DNA of 64,000 nucleotides from Bacteroidaceae bacterium (GCA_017622815.1 JAGAQH010000036.1:1-64000); one strand, 5' to 3'. Positions 1 to 9,962 are shown, counted from the stretch's first letter. Notes: generated from the sequence alone by a model not told the origin. Made by a program: numbers and translations.

Positions 1-1
1 T

Positions 2-253
2 ATCTGTGCCCAGGTGTCGCACCAGTTCAGGAACACTCCGCTTATTGATGCCATTCGCACCATAGAGCAGGGGCAGACGGAATACACGGTATCCATCCTT
101 TCCGATGGCCTTACGCATCTTACCACTTCTGCCAGGATTGAAGAAGAGGACGCCTTGAGGGCAATAAAGAGTCTGTGCAAGGGACTTGGCGTGAAGGTGA
201 AGGCGAAGAATGGCAACATAATCCCAAATCGGTTCATTAGGATTTGGGTTTAA
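2..253 (+). pseudogene. C-terminal part of an STN-like domain protein, probably truncated
   Basis: The frame is open at the left edge of the window, so the true start lies upstream. The GTG at 14 is only an internal codon. The residues ICAQ before it look like the end of a signal peptide. The following ~70 residues (FRNTPLIDAIRTIEQ... then ALRAIKSLCKGLGVKVKAK) have the alternating pattern of the small STN fold found at the N-terminus of secretins and TonB-dependent receptors. The last ten codons and the stop come from a repeat-like sequence (CCCAAATCGGTTCATTAG) that also forms the ends of an inverted-repeat element elsewhere in the window, so the C-terminus was probably replaced by an insertion or deletion scar. 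It could instead be a complete short STN-only protein. Domain assignment is by eye. Confidence 0.45.
221..252. repeat. Fused remnant of the ~170-bp inverted-repeat element
   Basis: CCCAAATCGGTTCATTAG is followed directly by GATTTGGGTTTA. This looks like the two ends of the element at 36987-37157 joined after loss of the interior. It also forms a hairpin (CCCAAATC/GATTTGGG) and supplies the stop codon of the upstream ORF. Confidence 0.5.
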
Positions 254-257
254 CATG

Positions 258-289
258 CAACCGCCCCCACTGGTTGGTGAGGGCGGTTG
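258..289. terminator. Hairpin between convergent genes
   Basis: CAACCGCCC and GGGCGGTTG form a strong stem around a 14-nt loop, between the rightward STN-like ORF and the leftward GH2 gene. The T-run is weak on both strands. A bidirectional terminator is the simplest reading. Confidence 0.5.
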
Positions 290-317
290 TTACAATACTT
301 TATTTGTTTACTTTACT

Positions 318-3300
318 TTACATCTGAAACTCCTTTACGTTAAGACCAGAAACGTGGAGTACAGGTTTTGTGCCTCGGGCGTCTTGCGTTTTCCACTTGA
401 CGGTAACGGCCTTGCGCTCTCCGGGCATGAGGTGGAAGTAGTTGTCGGAATATTCCACGGGCAGGATTTGTTCACCGTCTTCGCCACAGAGGTTCAGGCG
501 AAGCATCAGGGCGGGGGTGTCGCCTGTGTTGGTGATGACGAAGTGCATTGTGGGCTTGAACACCAGTCTTACATCCACCTTGGCAATGGGCATGGAGTTG
601 AGTTCCTTGGCGGACTCGTTGCCCCACAGGAAGTAGGTGTTGGTGGAGAGGAGTTCGCCATTGAGCAGGGACACGGCTTCCAGACGGAGCATGAACGACT
701 TGGTGGTATCAGGCGAAAGGACCTCGAAGCAGTTCACGGTAGAGTCGGACGGCAGGTGTGCCGAATCTGCCTTCTTCCAAACTTCCTTGCCTTTCAGATC
801 GTACATGGTGGCAATGACCTTGATGTCCTGTGCAGGCTTCATCATGTTGACCAGTTGCACCTGTGCCGTGGAGGCATTGTACTGGACGTGCAGGGGCTCG
901 CATGCCTTCTTGATGCCGAAGAATGCCGCCGTGGGGTCGAAATAATAGTCGTAGGTCTGCCATACCATAGAGGGCCAGCATGAATGGCTCATCCAGATGA
1001 TGAGGCCCTGGCGGTCCAGGTTGGCGCTCTCGTACATGGCACGGTAGCCATCGTAGTTCTGCCATTGTGCCAGGGCGGTGTAGGCCTTGGCTGGATGCAT
1101 GCCTATGCGTGCAGGCATCTTCTCGGCATATACCCTATCCTCTCCAAAGCGTTCGGCCAGCAGTTGGTTGAAGGTGGAACCATACTGTGCACCCTTTTGT
1201 GTGAAGTCGTGCTTGCCCCAATATTCGTTTTGAGGCCAAAGGTGCTCGGGAGCAAGCATGCGGCAGAGACTTTCGTAGTTGGGCATGTTGGGCATGCCAC
1301 GCTCGGAGTGCAGTTTGCCTGTCTGTATCTCGAAGTATTCCTTCACTGGCAGTGCTCGGTATGGACCGTGTCCGCTGACACCGTCATCGGCAGAACTGGG
1401 GAAGTAGAGTGCTCCCGGAGCCAGTTTCTGGACGAGTTGTGCCAGTTGCTTGTCCAGCGTTTCGGGGGGATAACCCTCGTTGCGTCCGCAATAGAGTGCT
1501 ATGCTGGGATGCCGGCGTATGCGGCGCATGTAGTCGTTGGCATTTGCCATGAACATGGGCTCGTTGTGAGGGTTGGGACCGTCGGCAGGGTTTGCCAGCC
1601 AGAAGTCCTGCCATACCATGATGCCGTGGCGGTCGCAAGCCTCGTAGAATTCCTCGTCGCCCGTCTGTCCCACCCAGTTGCGTATCATGGTGCAGTTCAT
1701 CTGGCGGTGGTATCCCACGGCAATGTCGTACTCGCGGCCGCGATAGTTGAGGTGGTTCTCCGAGAAGCCCCAGTTGCCACCCAGAGGGATGAAGCGCTGG
1801 CCGTTGATGTAGAGTTGCAGGCGCGTGGTCTCGTCCTTGTAGGTAACCTGGCGTATGCCTGTACGATATTCCATGCGTGCCACGGACTTTGTCTGTGGAG
1901 AATGGAAGGTGTAGGCGGCATGATACATGTGGGGTTTGCCATAGCCGTTGGGCCACCACAGTTTCATATGCTGGCCGGCAAGTTGGCGGTATTCTTCGGG
2001 AGAGAAGACTATCTCTGTTTCGGTATTTGCACCCAGTATTACCTCCTTCTCAAAGCAGATGTCGCCGATATTGCCACGGAGAGTTCCCTGCACAGGAGTG
2101 GAGAGGTGGTTCTTCACGAACACGGAGGGCGTCATGGTGGCCTTGCCGTCGGCCAGTGTGGTGTTTACAAGCGGGTCGCTGATGGTAACAGCCTCGGTGG
2201 CGGTGAGGAATACATCGTTCCAGATGCCCACCTCGCGGCCGGGGATGGTGGTTATCCAGTCCCATCCTATGGTGGCATGGAAGGTTGGGTTGTCGCCACC
2301 CAGTACACCGCCGTTGAAACTGGTGTTCTCGCCCGTCTTGGTCTTGCGTGCACCGGGGTTGTCATTGTTCTGCACATAGACAAGGAGTTCGTTGTCGCCT
2401 TCCTGCAGGTAGTCGGTAATGTTGAACTGACCACGCATGAAGGCACCCTCTATCCTGCCCACCTGCTTGCCGTTGAGCACCACCAGGGCCTTCCAGTTGA
2501 TGCCGTCGAAGTTGAGCAGTATGCGCTTGCCTTTCATCTTTGACGGAACCTGGAATGTGCGCTTGTAAAGGAAGTCGCGGTTGAAGAACGACTCTGAAAT
2601 CATGGACAGGTTGTCGTCGAAGTTGGGGTCGGGCAAGGCACCGGCATTGTAGTAACTCGAGAGTACTGTGGCAGGTACCGTAGCCACTATTTCAGGTCCC
2701 AGTGGCACTGCTTTCTGTGTGGGTTCGCTAACGGGACGCACGGTCCAGTTTCCGCCGTTGAGCATGTATTTGCGTACGTCTCTGCTTCCGCTCCATCCCT
2801 GTTTGTCATGGGCTATGGCCTTGACTCCGCCACGGCCGTAAACTTCCATTTCGCTAAGGCATGCGGCATCCGTGTTGGTTATGCGTACATATCGTGCCTT
2901 GGCCTTGGCCTTGATGCTCTGCACCTTAGAATTATCTTGAGTGCCGGCATAGGGTTTCCAGTTGCGTGCATCGTCGGAAACCTCCAGCACGCCCTGCATG
3001 CCCTCGTCCAGCCAATGCAGACGCACTTCCTCGATGTCGGCCACTGCACCCAGGTCCACGTATGCCCAGTCGCCCTTTGAGGCCTTCCATGTGCTGGTGA
3101 AGCGTTGTGCAGGGAAGATGCTGCGCACGGCCTTGCCCTTGCGCTTGAAGGTAACCTCCTTGATGGACCAGTAGAAGGCATTGTTTTGGCGGAAGGTCAG
3201 TTCTACGGAGTTGAAGGTACGCTTGCCCTTGAGTTTGAAGGTCTCCTTCAGTTCTCTGGCCATGGCCGTAGCCTCCTCTGTCTGCTTGTTGGGGTCGTTT

Positions 3301-3881
3301 ATAACCTTTCTTCTGCGAGGACGTCCCGGCAGGGTATCGCTCTTCACGGTGAAGGAGTAAGACTTTGCTCCCATCACATCGCACTGCATGGAGTAGTGCT
3401 CAAAGGGCTTGTCCTGATCGTATGCCACGAACCCCTCAACAACCACCTCATCGGCCTCTATGTCCATGTTGTACCAGCGGTAGGTCAGTGTTGCCGTACT
3501 GCCCTCAACAGGTATTCTGGACCACTCGCTGTTGTTGATGGTCAGTTTACGCTCGTTGTGAGGCAAGGGCTTGCCATTGGCCAGCACTTCCAGAAATGCA
3601 GGCTGGTTGGTGGCCACCACGCCATCGGTAAGGAGTTGTGCTGTAAGGTTCAGGTCGTATGACCCCGACTGGTACACGGCACGGTGCAGGGCCAGATTGC
3701 GGTACTCGGTGTCCTTCTCCACTTTAGGACCGAAATACTCAGATGGCTTGCCTGGATACACGCCTATGCCACGGCTGTTACCTTGTGCCATGGCCGGCAT
3801 AGTGCTTCCCAAGATTATGCCTGATATAACCAGACCTTTCTTTGCAAGGAGCATGAGTCTGTGAGCGGTGTTTCGTTTCAT
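318..3881 (-). CDS. Secreted glycoside hydrolase family 2 protein (exo-glucosaminidase/mannosidase-like)
   Basis: This 1187-residue protein has a signal peptide (first ~32 residues, ending AMAQ). A discoidin-type F5/8C-like segment lies around residues 280-350 (ending ARYVRITN...EMEVYGRGG). It is followed by the GH2 sugar-binding, Ig-like and TIM-barrel modules. The likely acid/base is E802 (CGRNEG) and the likely nucleophile is E860 (HSERGMPNMP), which resembles exo-beta-D-glucosaminidases and beta-mannosidases more than LacZ. A GH2-typical beta-sandwich tail follows. It would act in the periplasm or at the surface, releasing sugars from beta-linked glycans. It follows rdgB by 43 bp and may be the last gene of the leuS cluster. 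The substrate cannot be told from sequence. Confidence 0.85.
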   Translation of the reverse strand: MKRNTAHRLMLLAKKGLVISGIILGSTMPAMAQGNSRGIGVYPGKPSEYFGPKVEKDTEYRNLALHRAVYQSGSYDLNLTAQLLTDGVVATNQPAFLEVLANGKPLPHNERKLTINNSEWSRIPVEGSTATLTYRWYNMDIEADEVVVEGFVAYDQDKPFEHYSMQCDVMGAKSYSFTVKSDTLPGRPRRRKVINDPNKQTEEATAMARELKETFKLKGKRTFNSVELTFRQNNAFYWSIKEVTFKRKGKAVRSIFPAQRFTSTWKASKGDWAYVDLGAVADIEEVRLHWLDEGMQGVLEVSDDARNWKPYAGTQDNSKVQSIKAKAKARYVRITNTDAACLSEMEVYGRGGVKAIAHDKQGWSGSRDVRKYMLNGGNWTVRPVSEPTQKAVPLGPEIVATVPATVLSSYYNAGALPDPNFDDNLSMISESFFNRDFLYKRTFQVPSKMKGKRILLNFDGINWKALVVLNGKQVGRIEGAFMRGQFNITDYLQEGDNELLVYVQNNDNPGARKTKTGENTSFNGGVLGGDNPTFHATIGWDWITTIPGREVGIWNDVFLTATEAVTISDPLVNTTLADGKATMTPSVFVKNHLSTPVQGTLRGNIGDICFEKEVILGANTETEIVFSPEEYRQLAGQHMKLWWPNGYGKPHMYHAAYTFHSPQTKSVARMEYRTGIRQVTYKDETTRLQLYINGQRFIPLGGNWGFSENHLNYRGREYDIAVGYHRQMNCTMIRNWVGQTGDEEFYEACDRHGIMVWQDFWLANPADGPNPHNEPMFMANANDYMRRIRRHPSIALYCGRNEGYPPETLDKQLAQLVQKLAPGALYFPSSADDGVSGHGPYRALPVKEYFEIQTGKLHSERGMPNMPNYESLCRMLAPEHLWPQNEYWGKHDFTQKGAQYGSTFNQLLAERFGEDRVYAEKMPARIGMHPAKAYTALAQWQNYDGYRAMYESANLDRQGLIIWMSHSCWPSMVWQTYDYYFDPTAAFFGIKKACEPLHVQYNASTAQVQLVNMMKPAQDIKVIATMYDLKGKEVWKKADSAHLPSDSTVNCFEVLSPDTTKSFMLRLEAVSLLNGELLSTNTYFLWGNESAKELNSMPIAKVDVRLVFKPTMHFVITNTGDTPALMLRLNLCGEDGEQILPVEYSDNYFHLMPGERKAVTVKWKTQDARGTKPVLHVSGLNVKEFQM

Positions 3882-3924
3882 GGTACTGTATTGTTATATG
3901 GTATTTTTCTATGTTACACTGCTT

Positions 3925-4536
3925 CTATGCCTTCAGGAATTCTGCCAGACGGGCAACGGCACGGGCACGGTGTGATACGGCATTCTTTCCTTCGGGCCCC
4001 ATCTCGGCAAAGGTGAGTCCTGTTTCCTCTACTTCAAAGACGGGGTCGTAGCCGAAACCGTTCTCTCCACGGAGTTCATGCACTACCCTACCCTCCACTA
4101 TGCCTTCGAAGAGGTGTTCTTCAAGTTCGGGTTCTGAATTGTCGGCTTGGGTTGTATGCCTTACCAAGGCTATGACGGTGCGGAAACGGCAGGCTCGGTT
4201 TCCCTTGTTCTCCATCTTGGCAAGGAGGCATCGGATGTTGGCAGTAGAGTCGTGGCTGTCTCCAAAACCGTTCATGGTGCCGAGACGGGCTGTGTATACT
4301 CCGGGTGCGCCATCCAATGCATCAACGTGAAGACCTGTGTCATCGGCAAAGCAGTCCACACCATATTTCTCTGCTACATAGCGGGCTTTCTGAAGGGCAT
4401 TACCCTCCAGTGTGTCGCTATCTTCGGGAATCTCCTCGATGCAACCTATGTCCGCCAAGGATTGTATCTCTATCTTGTTGCCGAGAATCTGGCGTATCTC
4501 GCGCAACTTATGTTCGTTGTTTGTTGCAAAAACCAT
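3925..4536 (-). CDS. rdgB: RdgB/HAM1 family dITP/XTP pyrophosphatase
   Basis: This 203-residue house-cleaning nucleotidase hydrolyses dITP, dXTP and ITP to monophosphates, keeping deaminated purines out of DNA. The hallmark N-terminus FATNNEHKLREI (substrate loop) is present, as are FADDTGLHVDAL and the C-terminal FGYDPVF and SHRARA motifs. A longer frame reaches 4626, but its first 30 residues are only translated GGAAAAC repeat (phenylalanine/serine-rich). The start is therefore placed at the ATG giving MVFATNN. The gene lies in the leuS-yitT-yitT-rdgB-GH2 series, separated from yitT by the repeat. Confidence 0.95.
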   Translation of the reverse strand: MVFATNNEHKLREIRQILGNKIEIQSLADIGCIEEIPEDSDTLEGNALQKARYVAEKYGVDCFADDTGLHVDALDGAPGVYTARLGTMNGFGDSHDSTANIRCLLAKMENKGNRACRFRTVIALVRHTTQADNSEPELEEHLFEGIVEGRVVHELRGENGFGYDPVFEVEETGLTFAEMGPEGKNAVSHRARAVARLAEFLKA

Positions 4537-4544
4537 GTTGATTG

Positions 4545-4660
4545 AACGGAAAACGGAAAACTGAAAATGGAAAACTGAAAACTGAAAACTGAAGTGTGAA
4601 AGGTGAAAGGTGAAAACGGGAATCATTCTTAGTTTTCCGTTTTCCCCTTTCCGTTTTCAC
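4545..4660. repeat. GGAAAAC heptamer repeat with inverted arm
   Basis: Degenerate 7-bp units (GGAAAAC, TGAAAAC, GGTGAAA) run from 4545 to 4616. An inverted copy (AGTTTTCCGTTTTCC...) runs from 4631 to 4660, so the whole can fold into a long hairpin. The inverted arm contains the TGA stop of the upstream yitT gene. Confidence 0.8.
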
Positions 4661-5550
4661 TTTTTAATGGGGTCAAAGCCCTCTCCGAATACACCTTCCA
4701 CATTGGACATGGAAACGAAGGCTTTGGGGTCCACTTTGTGGATGAGGTCGAAGATATCTTTCCTTTCGAACTTCTTTGCCATAACCAACAGTACGGGGCG
4801 CTTCTGCTTGCTATACCAGCCATGGCCTTCCAGTATGGTGCATCCTCTTTGAAGGTCGTTGTTTATGCGAGTGGCTATCTCCTCGTATTTCTCTGATACG
4901 ATGATGAACTGTACGCTTTGGCGTGCACCATTGACAACATAGTCCACCATGTTGATGGCAATGAACATCATACAGTAACTCATTACTAATGTTTCTATAT
5001 CGCGGATTACGAACCAGTTCATGCCCACGATGAAGATGTCCACCATTAGCAAGGCGCGTCCCAGACTTATGGGTTTGTACTTGTTTATGATAGAGGCAAT
5101 GATGTCAGAACCTCCGGTGCTGCCTCCTGACTGGAATACAAGTCCCAGACCAAGACCTTCGGTAAGACCGCCCAGCACACAGGCCATGAACTTCTCTTCG
5201 CCTACCATCTTGTACATGTTACCCATTTCGTCCACAGGTACCAGACGTTGGCCCAGGTCAATGAATAGCGACACCATAGCCGTGGCAATCAGGGTCTTTA
5301 CCGTGTACTTCAGGCCAAGTATCTTTAGGGCAAAGAGAAGCAGTGCCACGTTTACTATGAAATAGGTATAGGAGGGTGGGAATCCGCTGACATAGAATAT
5401 CAGTGCGCCTATACCGGAAACACCTCCGCTGGTCATCTCGTAGGGCAGGATGAAGCATGAGTATCCGATGGCAAATATCAGCAGGCCCGATGCCATGAGA
5501 AACAGGTCCTTGCTGGAAGGAACGATATCATGCATAGTAATCTTTTCCAT
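4657..5550 (-). CDS. YitT family membrane protein (first paralogue)
   Basis: This 297-residue protein has five or six hydrophobic segments in residues ~12-185, with the family pattern GGVSGIG, ILGLKYTVKTL and FQSGGSTGGSDIIA. A soluble C-terminal domain follows (DUF2179-like, GCTILEGHGWYSKQKRPVLLVM to the C-terminus). The function of YitT proteins is not settled. The C-terminal domain is expected to be cytoplasmic and may bind a ligand. A second paralogue lies just upstream (5804-6739). Its stop codon TGA lies within the start of a GGAAAAC repeat. Confidence 0.9.
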   Translation of the reverse strand: MEKITMHDIVPSSKDLFLMASGLLIFAIGYSCFILPYEMTSGGVSGIGALIFYVSGFPPSYTYFIVNVALLLFALKILGLKYTVKTLIATAMVSLFIDLGQRLVPVDEMGNMYKMVGEEKFMACVLGGLTEGLGLGLVFQSGGSTGGSDIIASIINKYKPISLGRALLMVDIFIVGMNWFVIRDIETLVMSYCMMFIAINMVDYVVNGARQSVQFIIVSEKYEEIATRINNDLQRGCTILEGHGWYSKQKRPVLLVMAKKFERKDIFDLIHKVDPKAFVSMSNVEGVFGEGFDPIKK

Positions 5551-5677
5551 ATGGCTTATTTTAATGGTTAACGGTGAATTGTTCGTGGATGAGCGGATGA
5601 GCGGATGAGTGAGGAGCGGGCGATAAGGTTAGTTTTCTGTTTTAATCCCGCTTCGCGGTCTTGACTTTGTCTTAGTT

Positions 5678-5782
5678 GCTTTCGCTCGACATAATAAATA
5701 AACTTATTCTGTTCTCGCTTAATAGCAACTTTGAATCTGCTCACGCTCGGCAGAGTAAATACATTTTCTCTGTCCTCGCTTA
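5678..5782. repeat. Two 44-bp imperfect direct repeats
   Basis: Units at 5678-5721 and 5739-5782 share the pattern GCT-n-CGCTCG-n-CA-n-TAAATA-n-TCTGT-n-CTCGCTTA. They lie in the 253-bp gap between the two yitT genes. Each unit has partial dyad symmetry (CAGA...TCTG in the second). No gene is seen in the gap. Confidence 0.65.
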
Positions 5783-5803
5783 CCCACAGATTTCAGTTTG
5801 TAT

Positions 5804-6739
5804 TTATGCTTTTATAACGTTGAATCCTTTGCCGAAGGCTCCTTCTACGCGGTGGAAGGTGACGAAGGCATCGGGGTCGGTGTCGCGTATCAGGCGCAAT
5901 ATTTCCACTTGTTCGCTCTTGTGTACTATGGTCACCACTACCTTCATCTGGTTGTGTGTGAAACCTCCCTCAGCGAAGAGTAGCGTGGCCGTATGTCCTG
6001 TATGGGTGCGTATGCTTTCCACCATGAGGTCGTTGTGCTTTGTGTAGATGGTGAACTGGATGTCCTGCTTGGAGGAGTTTATCATGGCATCCACGGCAAA
6101 GGTGTAGACCACAAGGGTGACATAGCCGAATACCACCATCTGCCAACTATGGAACAGGAAGTAGCAACTGCCTATGACAAAGAGGTCGAGGTAAAGCAGC
6201 ACGCGGCCTATGCTCACGTTCTTGTACTTGTTGATGATGGATGCCGGTATGTCCCAGCCTCCGGTGCTTCCGCCACTCATGAACACCATGCCTATGCCTA
6301 TGCCGTTGAGTGTTGCACCGAGGATACATGCCATGCCCTCCTGATTCTCGCCGAGCACTTGCCACAGACCGTTTGCCTGGTCAGAAACGATGTCCTGTCC
6401 TATTTCCAGATATAAGGTGAGCGAAAGCACGGCATAAAGGGTCTTCAGCGTAAACTTAGGCCCCAGTTGCCACCAAGCCAGCAGGAGCAACAGTGCATTT
6501 ACCACGAGCAGACTGTATTGCATGGGGATACCTGTGGCGTATTGGAGGATGGCGCACAGGCCTGCTCCGCCGCCTGTGGTGATTTTGTAGGGCAACAGAA
6601 ACAAGGCCCATCCCACGTCGTAGATGGCCATACCGAGGTTTATGAAAATCATATCCTTTATGAGGTCAAGGATGTGATACTTGCGTAGGCGGCCTTGTAG
6701 TTTCTCCCGCTGCTCGGCCAGGGTGATCTTTGTCTTCAT
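5804..6739 (-). CDS. YitT family membrane protein (second paralogue)
   Basis: This 311-residue protein has the same architecture as its neighbour: a short cytoplasmic N-terminus, transmembrane segments in residues ~30-205 (YKITTGGGAGL, LGPKFTLKTLYA, FMSGGSTGGWDIPA), and a C-terminal DUF2179-like domain (HTATLLFAEGGFTHNQMKVVV). It starts 19 bp after leuS and is probably cotranscribed with it. Its transport or sensing role is unknown. The tandem pair looks like an old duplication, because the two copies differ over most positions. Confidence 0.9.
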   Translation of the reverse strand: MKTKITLAEQREKLQGRLRKYHILDLIKDMIFINLGMAIYDVGWALFLLPYKITTGGGAGLCAILQYATGIPMQYSLLVVNALLLLLAWWQLGPKFTLKTLYAVLSLTLYLEIGQDIVSDQANGLWQVLGENQEGMACILGATLNGIGIGMVFMSGGSTGGWDIPASIINKYKNVSIGRVLLYLDLFVIGSCYFLFHSWQMVVFGYVTLVVYTFAVDAMINSSKQDIQFTIYTKHNDLMVESIRTHTGHTATLLFAEGGFTHNQMKVVVTIVHKSEQVEILRLIRDTDPDAFVTFHRVEGAFGKGFNVIKA

Positions 6740-6758
6740 AAGACAGGGTGTGTTAATC

Positions 6759-9599
6759 TTACTTTACCACTATGTTTACGATACGCTTGGGCACTGCTAT
6801 AGTCTTCACTATCTGTTTGCCCTCCAGATGTTTCTGTGCTTCGGGTGCGGAGAGCGCCATCTGCACCATCTCCTCCGGTGTGGCATCAGCGGGGAACTGC
6901 ATGGCAAAGCGTACCTTGCCGTTGAACTGTACGCCCAACTGAACGCTGCTCTCCACAAGGTACTTTTCGTCAAACTCGGGCCATGCGGCGTCGCATACGC
7001 TTCCTTCCTTGCCCAGAGCCTCCCAGAGTTCCTCTGCCACGTGGGGTGCGAAGGGTGAAATCAGTGCAACCATCTTCTCCAGTACCTCGCGGCTTCGGCA
7101 CTTCTGTGCGGTGAGTTCGTTGGTGGCCACCATGAAGGCGGATATGGAGGTGTTGTAGGAGAACTCCTCTATGTCGGCCGTCACCTTCTTTATGAGTTTG
7201 TGCAGGGACTTCATGTTGTCAGCCGTAGGCTCTGAGGCGTCTGCCTGCAGGTTGCCGTCCTTGTCCCAGAACAGTTGCCAGAACTTCTTCAGGAAGCGGT
7301 GGCATCCGTCTATGCCGTTGGTGTCCCAGGGCTTGCTCTGCTCCACGGGTCCCAGGAACATTTCATACAGGCGCAGGGTGTCGGCACCGTAGCGCTCCAC
7401 TATCATGTCGGGGTTCACCACGTTGAACATGCTCTTGGACATTTTCTCCACGGCCCATCCGCAGAAGTACTTGTCGTCCTCTAGGATGAACTCGGCGGTC
7501 TCGTATTCGGGGCGCCATGCCTTGAAGGCCTCCACATCCAGAACGTCGTTCTTAACTATATTCACGTCCACATGGATGGGTGTTGTTTCGTACTGGTCCT
7601 TGAGGCCAAGGCTTACGAAGGTGTTGGTGTCCTTTATGCGGTAGACGAAGTTGCTTCGTCCCTGAATCATACCCTGGTTGATGAGTTTCTGGAAGGGTTC
7701 TTCCTTCTTGCTGATACCCAGGTCGAAAAGGAACTTGTTCCAGAATCGGGAGTAGATGAGGTGGCCGGTGGCATGCTCGCTGCCTCCAACGTAGAGGTCA
7801 ACGTTCTGCCAGTAGTTGGCATTCTCCTCGCTTACCAGAGCCTCGCCGTTGTTGGTGTCCATGTAGCGCAGGTAATAGGCGCTGGAACCGGCAAATCCGG
7901 GCATGGTGAAGAGTTCTATGGGGAATACAGTCTTCTCGTCGATGAGGGCCTTGTCCACAATCTTGCGGTTAGCCTCGTCCCAGGCCCAGAGTTGTGCATT
8001 GCCCAGAGGAGGTTCGCCGCTCTCTGTGGGCAGGAAGTTCTCCACCTGGGGAAGTTCCACGGGCAGGCACTCCTCGGGAATCATGCAGGGTATGCCCTGC
8101 TTGTAGTACACGGGGAAGGGTTCGCCCCAGTAGCGCTGGCGTGAGAAGATGGCATCGCGCAGACGGAAGTTCACCTTCACGCGTCCGAGACCGTTTTCGC
8201 TGACAAACTTCTTCGTTGCCTCTATGGCCTCCTTCACGGTCAGGCCGTTCAGGCTGAAGCCCTTGAAGGAAGTCTTGCCCTCCATGGGAGAGTTCATCAC
8301 TATGCCTTCCTTGGCATCGTAACTCTCTTCGCTCACGTCGGCACCCTCCACCAATGGGATGATGGGCAGGTTGAAGTGGCGCGCGAAGGCATAGTCGCGT
8401 GAGTCGTGGGCAGGCACCGCCATAATGGCACCGGTACCATAGCCCGAAAGCACGTATTCGGCAATGTAGATGGGGCACTTGTCGCCGGTGATGGGATTGA
8501 TGCCGTATGAACCGGAGAACACGCCGGTAACCGTGTGGTCAATCATGCGCTCGCGCTCGGTGCGGCTCTTCACGTAGGTCAGGTACTTGTCCACCTCCTC
8601 TTTCTGCTCCTCGGTGGTAAGTCTGGCCACCAGTTCGCTCTCTGGTGCCAGCACGAAGAATGTTACGCCGAACATGGTATCGGCACGTGTGGTGAAGATG
8701 GTGAAGTCTATGTCACTGTCTGCCACCTTTATCTGCACTTCGGCACCCTCGCTTCGGCCTATCCAGTTCTTCTGTGTCTCCTTTATGCTCTCGCTCCACT
8801 CTATTGTCTGCAAGCCGTCCAGCAGGCGCTGGGCGTATGCGCTGACACGCAGGCACCACTGACGCATCTTCTTCTGCTCCACTGGGTATCCGCCACGCTC
8901 GCTCACACCGTCGATAACCTCATCGTTGGCCAGCACCGTGCCCAACTTGGGGCACCAGTTCACCATCGTCTCGCCCAGGAAGGCTATGCGGTAGTTCATC
9001 AGCGTCTGGCTCTTCTCCTGCTCGCTCATTGCCTTCCACTCCTCTGCCGTGAACGAGAGTTCGTCGGTGCAGGAGGCGGTGATTCCCTCTGTGCCCTTTG
9101 ACTCAAAACGGGCAATCAGCAGGTCTATGGGCTGAGCCTTGCCAAGGGAGGTGTCGAAGTATGAGTTGAACATCTTCTGGAATGCCCACTGTGTCCAGTG
9201 GTAGTAACCGGGGGCACAGGTGCGCACCTCGCGGTCCCAGTCGAAGCAGAAACCTATCTTGTCCAACTGCTCGCGGTAGCGGTCAATATTCTGGAAGGTG
9301 GTCTTCTCGGGGTGCTGTCCCGTCTGTATGGCATACTGCTCGGCAGGCAGGCCGTATGAGTCATAGCCCATGGGGTTCAGCACATTGTAGCCCTGCTGGC
9401 GCTTGAAGCGTGCATATATGTCGCTGGCAATGTAACCCAGGGGGTGACCCACATGCAAACCTGCACCGCTTGGATAGGGGAACATGTTCAGGACGTAGAA
9501 TTTCTCCTTCTTCTCGTCCTCTTCCACGTGGTATGTCTTGTTGGCAACCCACTGGGCACGCCACTTCTCTTCAATCTTTCTAAAATCGTAGTCTCTCAT
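6759..9599 (-). CDS. leuS: Leucyl-tRNA synthetase
   Basis: This 946-residue class I synthetase charges tRNA-Leu. The HIGH-type motif is HVGH at residues 49-52 (within [12 protein letters not shown]), and KMSKS is at 719-723. The CP1 editing domain sits between them ([19 protein letters not shown], with the conserved T-rich and aspartate positions). The length is normal for Bacteroidota LeuS. A good promoter lies 25-57 bp upstream, which makes leuS the first gene of the leftward cluster. Confidence 0.98.
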   Translation of the reverse strand: MRDYDFRKIEEKWRAQWVANKTYHVEEDEKKEKFYVLNMFPYPSGAGLHVGHPLGYIASDIYARFKRQQGYNVLNPMGYDSYGLPAEQYAIQTGQHPEKTTFQNIDRYREQLDKIGFCFDWDREVRTCAPGYYHWTQWAFQKMFNSYFDTSLGKAQPIDLLIARFESKGTEGITASCTDELSFTAEEWKAMSEQEKSQTLMNYRIAFLGETMVNWCPKLGTVLANDEVIDGVSERGGYPVEQKKMRQWCLRVSAYAQRLLDGLQTIEWSESIKETQKNWIGRSEGAEVQIKVADSDIDFTIFTTRADTMFGVTFFVLAPESELVARLTTEEQKEEVDKYLTYVKSRTERERMIDHTVTGVFSGSYGINPITGDKCPIYIAEYVLSGYGTGAIMAVPAHDSRDYAFARHFNLPIIPLVEGADVSEESYDAKEGIVMNSPMEGKTSFKGFSLNGLTVKEAIEATKKFVSENGLGRVKVNFRLRDAIFSRQRYWGEPFPVYYKQGIPCMIPEECLPVELPQVENFLPTESGEPPLGNAQLWAWDEANRKIVDKALIDEKTVFPIELFTMPGFAGSSAYYLRYMDTNNGEALVSEENANYWQNVDLYVGGSEHATGHLIYSRFWNKFLFDLGISKKEEPFQKLINQGMIQGRSNFVYRIKDTNTFVSLGLKDQYETTPIHVDVNIVKNDVLDVEAFKAWRPEYETAEFILEDDKYFCGWAVEKMSKSMFNVVNPDMIVERYGADTLRLYEMFLGPVEQSKPWDTNGIDGCHRFLKKFWQLFWDKDGNLQADASEPTADNMKSLHKLIKKVTADIEEFSYNTSISAFMVATNELTAQKCRSREVLEKMVALISPFAPHVAEELWEALGKEGSVCDAAWPEFDEKYLVESSVQLGVQFNGKVRFAMQFPADATPEEMVQMALSAPEAQKHLEGKQIVKTIAVPKRIVNIVVK

Positions 9600-9624
9600 C
9601 TTTAATATTATTGTAATTTGGACA

Positions 9625-9656
9625 CAAAGTTACGAATAAGTGAGTGATTTACCAAA
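9625..9656 (-). promoter_or_regulatory. leuS promoter (Bacteroides type)
   Basis: On the minus strand TTTG is followed after 20 nt by TAACTTTG, an exact match to the Bacteroides -33/-7 pattern. Transcription would start near 9618, leaving a leader of about 20 nt. Confidence 0.8.
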
Positions 9657-9932
9657 TTTATTCGGGCAATTCCGAACGAGAGTATCCAAGACGGCAGTCA
9701 AGAATACGGTCAAGTTAACGAACAGCCTTTTTTATGCTCAGGAGTGGAGCGTAAAAGTTCTTCCCCTTATCGGTAGTGAGCATTTTAGGCCTCAGGTCAA
9801 ATCGTGCCGTCCTAATTTGACATTGCTGTCTTGAGAGCACAATCAACAGGCTTAAACCTTTGATTTCCGTCAACGCGTTTTGACATAAATCAACAAATAA
9901 GTGTTTTTTCTACAATTATCGTGTCGGTGTTC

Positions 9933-9962
9933 TTGCGTATATCCGAAAATGGCGTACCTTTG
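9933..9962 (+). promoter_or_regulatory. Promoter of candidate ncRNA
   Basis: TTG (9933-9935), a 19-nt spacer and TACCTTTG (9955-9962) match the Bacteroides promoter pattern. No ORF follows. The transcript would begin near 9968. Confidence 0.75.

Noticed and set aside
984..2543. 519-codon open frame on the plus strand opposite the GH2 gene
   Set aside because: It is rich in His, Val, Gly and Leu with no domain pattern, lies wholly antisense to a well-supported enzyme, and is a shadow of its codon usage. The same applies to plus-strand frames at 21278-22801 (infB), 31720-33282 (polA) and 61567-63543 (speA).
4537..4626. 30-residue N-terminal extension of RdgB (and similar extensions of SufC, DeoC, PfkB, Apt, CysK, Fic)
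   Set aside because: The added residues are translated repeats or antisense-like sequence, while the internal ATG matches the family N-terminus in each case.
9640..9834. 64-codon ORF between leuS and the candidate ncRNA
   Set aside because: Its start overlaps the leuS promoter and it has no RBS or recognisable pattern.
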